Below are positions 1-4,305 of a DNA stretch of 5,907 nt, piece after piece. The DNA is from Methylophilaceae bacterium UBA5127 (GTDB lineage: Bacteria > Pseudomonadota > Gammaproteobacteria > Burkholderiales > Methylophilaceae). The notes below the pieces were generated by a model. The model did not search any database and had not been told where the DNA came from. It was given only the letters and a program-made list of their open reading frames with translations. How positions within the stretch are numbered: the stretch's first letter is position 1; the number at the start of each line of letters is the position of its first letter. Where the stretch lies: the NCBI GenBank assembly GCA_002414145.1, contig DHYP01000031.1, positions 18,508 to 24,414 of the forward strand, given 5' to 3'. A program made the translations under genes and the position numbers.

Positions 1-852
1 GCAACTACGCACTGGCATGGTGTTGCGTCAAGAATCGACGCGCATCCTATGTATCGTTGGCCAGCAGTTCAAGAGGCGGCAGAGGCCACTCGCTATCAAC
101 CCAGACCTGATTTACCTTTCCCGCACTTAGCTACACCCCCTACCAAGCATGCTGAGTCAAAAAACTCATTAAATTCAGCAGCAAACATCATCTTGGGCAG
201 ACGCAGCGCGCAACGTTTTGATGCTCGCCATACCATGCCTAAACAAGTGTTTATACAAATGATCGAAGCATTGTTACCTGTTGCCAGGTTTCCATGGAAT
301 ACGCTTGCGAGCCACCCATTAATCAACCTGATTTTATTTATACATCGTGTCGAAGGCATCACACCTGGGCTATATTTGCTTTTACGTGCACCAAGGCTGG
401 CTGCGCAATTGAGCCAGTCACTGAATAGCCAATTCTTGTGCCAGCCAGTGTTGGAGATACCAGAGCATATCCCTCTGCAATTACTCACGCCTGCACCTAG
501 CACGGCGCTATATCGAACAGCACGGAGCTTACATTGCCATCAAGATATTGCAGCAAATGCCTGTTTTGCAGTAGGTATGCTGGCTGAATATAATGCCGCG
601 ATTTCCCATGATGCATCTTCATACCGCGATATGCATAGAGAAGCTGGGCTGATTGGACAGGTACTGTATTTGCAAGCTGAATCACATGGCTTACGGGGTA
701 CTGGCATCGGTTGTTTTTTTGATGAGCCTGTACATCAATTGCTGGGCTTGGCAGATGATACCTTTCAAACGATTTATCATTTTACGGTGGGTCTGCCGCT
801 AGAGGATTCGCGCATCTCCACCACTTTTACTTTTGAACCCACCACTATTTAA
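1..852 (+). CDS. SagB/ThcOx-type nitroreductase family protein, C-terminal part
   Basis: The frame is open from the first base, so the gene starts before the window; the internal ATG at 49 is not the real start. Members of this flavoprotein family (nitroreductase fold, FMN-dependent) include SagB and ThcOx, which oxidise peptide azolines; others have no known substrate. Visible features, numbered from the ATG at 49, are the FMN-contacting segment RRSAQRF (51-57), the helix CFAVGMLAEY (172-181), and a strongly family-typical block at 193-234 that includes HREAGLIGQ and LRGTGIGCFF. The tail TIYHFTVGLP is the usual last strand. A WHG motif lies before the ATG at 49. The missing N-terminal part is probably large, since related proteins reach about 500 residues. 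The rhodanese-ankyrin gene follows after 8 bases, suggesting co-transcription. The family assignment is firm; the substrate is unknown. Confidence 0.8.
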   Translation, partial: ATTHWHGVASRIDAHPMYRWPAVQEAAEATRYQPRPDLPFPHLATPPTKHAESKNSLNSAANIILGRRSAQRFDARHTMPKQVFIQMIEALLPVARFPWNTLASHPLINLILFIHRVEGITPGLYLLLRAPRLAAQLSQSLNSQFLCQPVLEIPEHIPLQLLTPAPSTALYRTARSLHCHQDIAANACFAVGMLAEYNAAISHDASSYRDMHREAGLIGQVLYLQAESHGLRGTGIGCFFDEPVHQLLGLADDTFQTIYHFTVGLPLEDSRISTTFTFEPTTI

Positions 853-860
853 GCGAGGCT

Positions 861-1649
861 ATGATGAGAACTGCATATCAAAGAATTTCTTCAAAACAAG
901 CGGTAGATCTTATTCATCGTGCGCATGCTGGCACTAAAGCATTGGCACTTTTTGACTCCAGAGATCAAAACACTTATCACAAATCACACATTATTGGTGC
1001 TGACCATCTGAGCGAACAAAGCTTTGGCGAAGTCATTAACAGCTTACCCAAAGACATTCCTGTGATGATCTATTGCTACCATGGCAATGCTAGCCAAGTC
1101 TATGCCAGCATGTTCTCAGACTTTAATTTTCGCGAAGTGTACAGTGTTGACGGCGGTTACGAAGTGCTAGCACCAGCCTTTTTATCTCCTGTCGCACTTA
1201 CAGAACAGTCTAGCGAAGCTTTACGTAGTTTTATTACAGACTTTAATTTTGACCCAGAAAATCTCAATAGCCCTTGGCACCATGCGCTCACCCCATTGAT
1301 GCGCGCAGCATTACTGGGTGACGATGCTTTAGTGACAGAGCTTATCGCATTAGGAGTCAACATACACCTACGCAATACAGATGGAAACAACGCGCTTTGG
1401 TTAGCATGTGTTTCTGGCAACACTAAGCTGGTACAACAATTGATTGATAAAGGCATAGATATTGACAATCAAAACGCGACTGGCGCTACCACACTGATGT
1501 ACACGGCCTCCAGCGGCAAAGCCAACCTCACCAAGATATTGCTGGACAACGGTGCGGATGCGCTGATTCGTAATGATGATGATTTTCTGGCAGTTGAACT
1601 CTCAGCAACGGAGGCTTGTTTAGAACTGCTCCGCCATACCGCGCGTTAA
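861..1649 (+). CDS. Rhodanese (GlpE-like) domain fused to ankyrin repeats
   Basis: This 262-residue protein has two parts. Residues about 8-105 form a single rhodanese domain: the LFDSRD segment (30-35), the loop CYHGNAS with predicted persulfide cysteine Cys72, and the closing YSVDGGYE (94-101). The loop matches the GlpE type, which transfers sulfane sulfur from thiosulfate to a thiol acceptor. Residues about 143-260 hold about three and a half ankyrin repeats, for example TPLMRAALLGD, NALWLACVSGN and TTLMYTASSGK, each followed by a helix and a G-V/I/A-(D/N) turn. These probably bind a partner protein. No signal peptide or membrane segment is seen, so it is likely cytoplasmic. The two first codons are both ATG. 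GAGG at 855-858 is only 2 bases from the first and 5 from the second (864), so 864 may be the true start. The nitroreductase upstream is probably in the same operon. The acceptor is unknown; delivery of sulfur to an Fe-S or nitrogenase-related protein is inference. Confidence 0.85.
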   Translation: MMRTAYQRISSKQAVDLIHRAHAGTKALALFDSRDQNTYHKSHIIGADHLSEQSFGEVINSLPKDIPVMIYCYHGNASQVYASMFSDFNFREVYSVDGGYEVLAPAFLSPVALTEQSSEALRSFITDFNFDPENLNSPWHHALTPLMRAALLGDDALVTELIALGVNIHLRNTDGNNALWLACVSGNTKLVQQLIDKGIDIDNQNATGATTLMYTASSGKANLTKILLDNGADALIRNDDDFLAVELSATEACLELLRHTAR

Positions 1650-1675
1650 AACAATTTAATACGTACTACATTAAG

Positions 1676-1695
1676 TGGGCGGAAGTTTCCGCCCA
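1676..1695. terminator. Hairpin between convergent genes, probable bidirectional terminator
   Basis: A perfect 8-bp stem (TGGGCGGA pairing with TCCGCCCA) closes an AGTT loop. It lies 26 bases after the rhodanese-ankyrin stop and 27 bases before the end of the ferredoxin gene. On the plus strand a TTTTT run follows only about 11 bases later, so it is not a textbook intrinsic terminator. Its position and G+C-rich stem still make termination the simplest reading. Confidence 0.55.
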
Positions 1696-1722
1696 TTGTT
1701 GGCTGGTTTTTAATAACTCGTT

Positions 1723-2019
1723 TTATACAAAACTCAATAGCTCGATTGTGACATCCTCTTCACCTAGCACAGCCTGACAAGCCAAACGTGATTTAGAACC
1801 CACACCCACAATACTATCTAACTTTTCATTCTCAGTACGCTGAATTTTAGAAATACTCTTACGGCCTTCCTGTACAAAAATATGACAAGAACCGCATTCA
1901 GCTTTGCCATCACACTTATGTGCAATCTCAATATTATTGCCTAATAAGGCAGCAAGAATACTTGCGCCCGTAGCCGCTTGAATTTGTTGGCCTGAAGGTT
2001 GTATGGTGAGCGTTGGCAT
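1723..2019 (-). CDS. [2Fe-2S] ferredoxin, adrenodoxin/ISC-like cysteine spacing
   Basis: This small 98-residue soluble electron carrier has a beta-grasp ferredoxin fold. Four cysteines (36, 42, 45 and 81) in the pattern CX5CX2CX35C are the predicted ligands of one [2Fe-2S] cluster. The CX5C spacing matches adrenodoxin/ISC-type ferredoxins; plant photosynthetic ferredoxins have CX4C. The C-terminal RLACQA segment carries the fourth ligand. The ATG at 2019 is chosen because AAAGGA (2031-2026) sits 6 bases upstream; an in-frame TTG at 2034 would start before that site. The gene converges on the rhodanese-ankyrin gene. Upstream lie an inverted repeat and a sigma-54-like candidate (separate entries). 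Its partner is unknown. Similar ferredoxins occur beside nif genes, which would fit the mod operon nearby, but ISC or oxygenase partners remain possible. Confidence 0.88.
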   Translation of the reverse strand: MPTLTIQPSGQQIQAATGASILAALLGNNIEIAHKCDGKAECGSCHIFVQEGRKSISKIQRTENEKLDSIVGVGSKSRLACQAVLGEEDVTIELLSFV

Positions 2020-2052
2020 GTTATGTCCTTTCAATCATTAAAAAATTGTTAG

Positions 2053-2087
2053 TTTTGTCGCATTAAATACGCAAAAATACGACAAAA
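2053..2087. repeat. Inverted repeat in the ferredoxin leader, possible operator or RNA hairpin
   Basis: TTTTGTCG (2053-2060) is the exact reverse complement of CGACAAAA (2080-2087). The match extends three more bases inward with one mismatch, leaving a 13-base centre. It lies 34 bases upstream of the ferredoxin ATG, and would be in the transcribed leader if the sigma-54-like promoter is used. It could bind a dimeric regulator or fold in RNA. No known operator consensus was recognised. Confidence 0.4.
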
Positions 2088-2106
2088 TCTATGCAATTAC
2101 CTAAAT

Positions 2107-2122
2107 AGCAAAGTCTGTACCT
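2107..2122 (-). promoter_or_regulatory. Sigma-54-like -24/-12 promoter candidate for the ferredoxin gene
   Basis: The minus strand reads AGGTACAGACTTTGCT. It has the obligatory GG-N10-GC spacing and a perfect TTGCT at -12. The -24 half is weaker (AGGTAC against consensus TGGCAC, 4 of 6). The start site would be near 2096, giving a leader of about 77 bases. No NifA-type TGT-N10-ACA site was found between it and 2330, so the activator, if any, is unknown. Confidence 0.35.
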
Positions 2123-2324
2123 AAAACATGTTTTCTATATGAAAAGTTAACTCTTTAAAACCAAAAGATTCAAAATTTAACTTGCCAGTGTCAACTACAG
2201 TGTTTACATTTATATACCAAGGTAAATTAAAAAATATGATGCATATACTTTTAAAAAATAGGCAATACTAAAAATTAATAACAATATGATTTTGTTATAT
2301 ATTTTATTAATTACTCACAATATA

Positions 2325-2364
2325 GCATCCTATTTGACGCAATATAAAGCGTCAAATAGGATGC
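2325..2364. promoter_or_regulatory. Perfect 16-bp inverted repeat carrying mirror-image promoter motifs
   Basis: The arms at 2325-2340 and 2349-2364 are perfect reverse complements around an 8-base AATATAAA centre. Each strand contains TTGACG, 17 bases, then TAGGAT: plus strand -35 at 2334-2339 and -10 at 2357-2362, and the mirror image on the minus strand. Both boxes are close to sigma-70 consensus (5 of 6 and 4 of 6) at optimal spacing. The plus promoter would start near 2369, about 22 bases before the zinc-finger ORF. A protein operator or a hairpin terminator are alternatives, although no T-run follows on either strand. Confidence 0.5.
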
Positions 2365-2373
2365 CTACTTTAC

Positions 2374-2381
2374 GTTAGCTG
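2374..2381 (+). other. GTTAGCTG box: attC-like core at the left edge of a putative gene cassette
   Basis: GTTAGCT differs at one base from the integron core GTTRRRY. Its exact reverse complement, extended to CAGCTAAC, occurs at 3228-3235 around the stop codon of the zinc-finger ORF. The box lies only 10 bases before the ATG at 2392, the short leader typical of gene cassettes. The box alone is weak evidence; the pairing and spacing give it value. Confidence 0.4.
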
Positions 2382-2391
2382 GTTACCAAAG

Positions 2392-3234
2392 ATGGCGACA
2401 TGTAGCAGATGCGGAAACCCCGTTGAATTTCGCTATGTTGATGGAAGATGCATCCCTCTACACATATACGGCAGTTGCGCAAGTTCGTCCGGTCCAACTG
2501 CTACTGATTTTTCTGGCTACAACATTAGCCATGAGAGTGCTTGCTTCAGCACTCTTTGTCCGAAATGTGGTTGCGAGGTCTTCTTTATTAAACATAACGG
2601 TGGCAGTGTTTGGATTGATCCGCCACTTGGCCCACCTTGGTATAAGCACCCCTGTTTTGAAAACTCAGAAAGATCCGATTCAAATATTAGTTTATTAGAG
2701 GAATACAAGTTATCGATTCGCCACACGAAAAACGAATCAAAAACGGAGCATCTTATTGGAATAGTAAAGGCAACTTCGGTTGATTATTTTAAAAGATACA
2801 CAGACATAAATTTTGAAACAGGAGAATCAGAGTCAAAAGACATTAGGTTGAAGCATAATGCAGGGTTCTTGCTTGGGAAAATATGCTTATATGACATATC
2901 GAACTTAGAAATATTTCCACTTGACGAGCCGAGATTTGCATATTCTGTGTACGAAGGTACGCCAAGCGACATGGATATTGTGGCATGCCCAAAGTGTGGG
3001 GCTTCTGGAAGTCTAGTTGAAATCCAATACCACCTTAGATTGAAGCATGACTACAGGATTAAATGCCCAGAATGCAATCGCATAGTAACGCCAGATAATT
3101 TCTATGACCATGTAAAACAAAAACATGGATACAGCCAATCCTCTCCATACATGACTAATTGCCCTGAATGCGGGGTTCTTATCAATTCAAAAAACATTTA
3201 TAAACATCTGGTGAGACAACATGGAATCAGCTAA
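2392..3234 (+). CDS. Multi-zinc-binding protein with three C-terminal C2H2 fingers, unknown function
   Basis: This 280-residue protein has no assigned function. Its N-terminal part (1-90) is cysteine-rich: C4-x2-C7, then C20, C29, C51, and CPKCGC (56-61), followed by HNGGSVW (68-74) and LGPPWYKHPCF (79-89). It looks like one or two zinc ribbons. Residues 90-195 form a hydrophilic linker or domain with no clear match. Three regular fingers of identical spacing CX2CX11HX4H follow: C199/C202/H214/H219, C225/C228/H240/H245 and C257/C260/H272/H277. These suggest nucleic-acid or protein binding. No signal peptide or membrane segment is seen. The ribosome-binding site is weak. The gene is more AT-rich than the flanking conserved genes. 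Its GTTAGCT leader and attC-like end suggest a mobile gene cassette expressed from the promoter at 2325-2364. Cysteine and histidine positions are direct observation; zinc binding is predicted. Confidence 0.75.
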   Translation: MATCSRCGNPVEFRYVDGRCIPLHIYGSCASSSGPTATDFSGYNISHESACFSTLCPKCGCEVFFIKHNGGSVWIDPPLGPPWYKHPCFENSERSDSNISLLEEYKLSIRHTKNESKTEHLIGIVKATSVDYFKRYTDINFETGESESKDIRLKHNAGFLLGKICLYDISNLEIFPLDEPRFAYSVYEGTPSDMDIVACPKCGASGSLVEIQYHLRLKHDYRIKCPECNRIVTPDNFYDHVKQKHGYSQSSPYMTNCPECGVLINSKNIYKHLVRQHGIS

Positions 3235-3261
3235 CAATCGCTTCGAGAGGGACGCTCCAAC
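3228..3261 (+). repeat. attC-like half-site overlapping the stop of the zinc-finger ORF
   Basis: The sequence begins CAGCTAACAATCGCTTC, then GAGAGGGACGCTCCAAC. It closely parallels the 5' half of Vibrio-type attC sites (VCR), which run TAACAAACGCC, then TCAAGAGGGAC and a nearby CAAC, as recalled. The TAA stop (3232-3234) lies inside the inverse core AGCTAAC, a common cassette feature. The matching right half ending in GTTRRRY is not found immediately downstream, because the REP palindrome starts at 3262. No integrase gene is in the window. Confidence 0.5.
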
Positions 3262-3299
3262 AGCCCGTATAGGGCGTATTAGCGTAGCGTAATACGCCG
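3262..3299 (+). repeat. REP palindrome, left copy flanking the RAYT gene
   Basis: The core at 3273-3298 has 9-bp arms, GGCGTATTA and TAATACGCC. GC-GTA-GC pairing extends the stem inside with one bulged base. A shorter GCCC/GGGC hairpin lies at its outer foot. The 38-bp unit matches the right copy in inverted orientation with one substitution in the 26-bp core. The layout resembles the widespread bacterial REP family whose core contains TTAGCG and GCGTAA. Confidence 0.8.
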
Positions 3300-3313
3300 A
3301 ACGAAAAAACCTC

Positions 3314-3838
3314 TCAATCATCTCCCATAATATTTATTTCTGTACCTGCCCAATGTTCTGGGTACACTCCAAATGCAACATAACGATGAAAAGTGGAGTA
3401 TTGCCAATCTTTAACATTTTTCACCAAGCCGTGTTTTAAAGGGTTGATATGCACATAATCCATATGTGCTCGATAATCTTTTTCATTGGTGATTAAATGT
3501 GCCCAATAACGGCGTTGCCAAACACCACGCTCTTGTCTTTTGATGCGCACATCACTTAGGTATTCTGTTTTGGCAATACCTCTTGAGAAGGCTGATTTAA
3601 TTAAGCGCCAACGCGTTGCGTAATCCACATCATCATTGGGTAACTCTATAATGCAATGCATATGATCTGGCAAAATAACCCAAGCATGTATTTTGAAAGG
3701 GTATTTATCTTTGACATTTTTAACCGCGTTACGAAAATCTTGAATATGGTCGATAAGCAATGTATTACCTTGGCGATGTAATAGGTTAACGGTAAAAAAG
3801 TATGTTCCGCCCACATGCCATATACGTCGATAATCCAT
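3314..3838 (-). CDS. REP-associated tyrosine transposase (RAYT, Y1_Tnp family)
   Basis: This 174-residue protein is full length for the family and looks intact. RAYTs nick and join single-stranded REP hairpins through a 5'-phosphotyrosine. The first strand GTYFFTVNLL is at 11-20. The metal-binding HUH motif His59-Met-His61 lies in LPDHMHCIIELP. The conserved VWQRRYWAH segment is at 106-114. The predicted nucleophile is Tyr128 in MDYVHINPLKHGLV, the usual family signature. REP palindromes flank the gene on both sides, which supports the assignment. The ATG at 3838 has no Shine-Dalgarno sequence. A TATAAT at 3850-3845 sits just upstream, so expression may be low or from a leaderless mRNA. The gene stands between two unrelated accessory genes. 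Family confidence is high; current mobility is unproven, since RAYTs are mostly single-copy. Confidence 0.93.
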   Translation of the reverse strand: MDYRRIWHVGGTYFFTVNLLHRQGNTLLIDHIQDFRNAVKNVKDKYPFKIHAWVILPDHMHCIIELPNDDVDYATRWRLIKSAFSRGIAKTEYLSDVRIKRQERGVWQRRYWAHLITNEKDYRAHMDYVHINPLKHGLVKNVKDWQYSTFHRYVAFGVYPEHWAGTEINIMGDD

Positions 3839-3844
3839 GGTGAT

Positions 3845-3850
3845 ATTATA
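3845..3850 (-). promoter_or_regulatory. Consensus -10 box just upstream of the RAYT start
   Basis: The minus strand reads TATAAT, a perfect sigma-70 -10 hexamer, ending 6 bases before the RAYT ATG. The hexamer 17 bases upstream (GTAATA) is a poor -35 and lies inside the REP palindrome. If used, transcription would start about at the ATG, giving a leaderless message. Confidence 0.35.
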
Positions 3851-3862
3851 CGCTTGTTCATG

Positions 3863-3899
3863 CGGCGTATTACGCTATGCTAATACGCCCTATTGGGCT
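3863..3899 (-). repeat. REP palindrome, right copy flanking the RAYT gene
   Basis: The core at 3864-3889 has arms GGCGTATTA and TAATACGCC with the outer extension CCCTATTGGGCT. It is the reverse complement of the left copy except for one core substitution and small differences at the outer foot. It lies 24 bases upstream of the RAYT start, so the gene is read outward from this palindrome. Confidence 0.8.
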
Positions 3900-3932
3900 A
3901 GATGAGTATTAAAACTTTGATAAGGCGGCAGC

Positions 3933-4214
3933 ATGAACTACTTAGTCGGCGTTGGTGGTGTTCTGCTTATACAGATTGTGATTTCCGGCATCACAATCAT
4001 TGCGGGTACGGGAAATGGTTCGTTTGTCGGGCTAGGGGCGATGCTGTTTGCGCTATTTGGTATTCCTGCTACTGCGATTACGAACTTCCTGATTATTCAG
4101 ACCCATAGAAAGAATCCAAAACCATCCAATGTCACCATGTTAATTGTGATTTCATCCATATTGCCGATTTTGCAGCTAGCATTGCTGATTGCTCAAAAGG
4201 TTTTCGATCTATAG
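3933..4214 (+). CDS. Small three-helix membrane protein, unknown function
   Basis: This 93-residue protein is not recognised. Three hydrophobic segments are clear, at about 4-25, 31-56 and 66-89. The only cluster of positive charge, HRKNPK (58-63), lies between helices 2 and 3. By the positive-inside rule this puts that loop and the N-terminus in the cytoplasm and the C-terminus outside. No catalytic motif is seen. The start is supported by AAGG (3922-3925) 7 bases upstream. The overlapping 68-residue frame from 3902 lacks such a site and is hydrophilic, so this frame is preferred. The gene sits between the REP-RAYT unit and a hairpin ending in GTTAGAC, so it could be a second cassette-like passenger. 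It converges on modC. Sequence gives no link to molybdate transport. Confidence 0.65.
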   Translation: MNYLVGVGGVLLIQIVISGITIIAGTGNGSFVGLGAMLFALFGIPATAITNFLIIQTHRKNPKPSNVTMLIVISSILPILQLALLIAQKVFDL

Positions 4215-4257
4215 GTCATAAAGCGGCGCGATAGCGATGCTTCACTCCTAGTTAGAC
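4209..4257 (+). repeat. Imperfect palindrome after the membrane-protein gene, attC-like or weak terminator
   Basis: The paired blocks, from outside in, are CTA/TAG, TAGG/CCTA (4212-4215 with 4247-4250), AAGC/GCTT (4221-4224 with 4239-4242) and CGC/GCG around a GATA loop. Internal loops and a GT bulge interrupt the stem. It contains the TAG stop of the small gene and ends in GTTAGAC, a perfect GTTRRRY core. The left side lacks the complementary YAAC core, so attC identity is doubtful. On the minus strand a short TTTAT follows, so it may instead help end modC transcription. Nothing else clear is seen between here and modC. Confidence 0.35.
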
Positions 4258-4305
4258 CTTAGCAATCTCACCTCTGTGATAGCCCTTCAGTTCACTGCAC
4301 ATCTT

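Larger units (their letters stand above)
2020..2391. other. AT-rich intergenic region (372 bp), no gene seen
   Basis: This gap contains no convincing coding frame on either strand and is markedly richer in A+T than the genes on both sides. It holds the ferredoxin ribosome-binding site, a 35-bp span with two inverted arms (2053-2087), a sigma-54-like element (2107-2122), and the perfect 16-bp inverted repeat with mirror-image promoter motifs (2325-2364). A GTTAGCTG box follows at 2374-2381. Between about 2130 and 2320 nothing clear stands out beyond A/T runs. Confidence 0.7.
3262..3899 (-). mobile_element. REP-RAYT unit (Y1/HUH transposase between inverted REPs)
   Basis: A single tyrosine-transposase gene is flanked by two REP palindromes in inverted orientation, with outer ends AGCCC and GGGCT. 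This is the typical layout of REP-associated tyrosine transposase loci. Such units derive from IS200/IS605 relatives and are thought to act on REP hairpins in single-stranded DNA. No target duplication is visible, as expected for HUH enzymes. The left end directly abuts the attC-like half-site. Confidence 0.75.

Noticed and set aside
1157..1468. 103-residue minus-strand frame opposite the rhodanese-ankyrin gene
   Set aside because: It is antisense to a gene with clear domains and shows no motif or ribosome-binding site.
2020..2034. TTG start at 2034 for the ferredoxin
   Set aside because: The AAAGGA site lies after this TTG and is correctly spaced for the ATG at 2019.
2181..2194. TTGACA on the minus strand (2194-2189) as a -35 box for the ferredoxin
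   Set aside because: No acceptable -10 hexamer lies 16-18 bases downstream.
2122..2330. NifA upstream activator site TGT-N10-ACA
   Set aside because: The TGT triplets checked in this stretch had no ACA at the required distance.
2423..2972. Several open frames on both strands within the zinc-finger gene
   Set aside because: They are out-of-frame shadows; only the 2392 frame shows ordered zinc motifs over its whole length.
3902..4108. Overlapping 68-residue frame starting just after the right REP
   Set aside because: It lacks a ribosome-binding site, is rich in Cys, Trp and Arg without a pattern, and overlaps the better-supported membrane-protein frame at 3933.
4266..4280. Small TCAC/GTGA hairpin after the membrane-protein gene
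   Set aside because: A four-base stem without a T-run is too weak to call a terminator.
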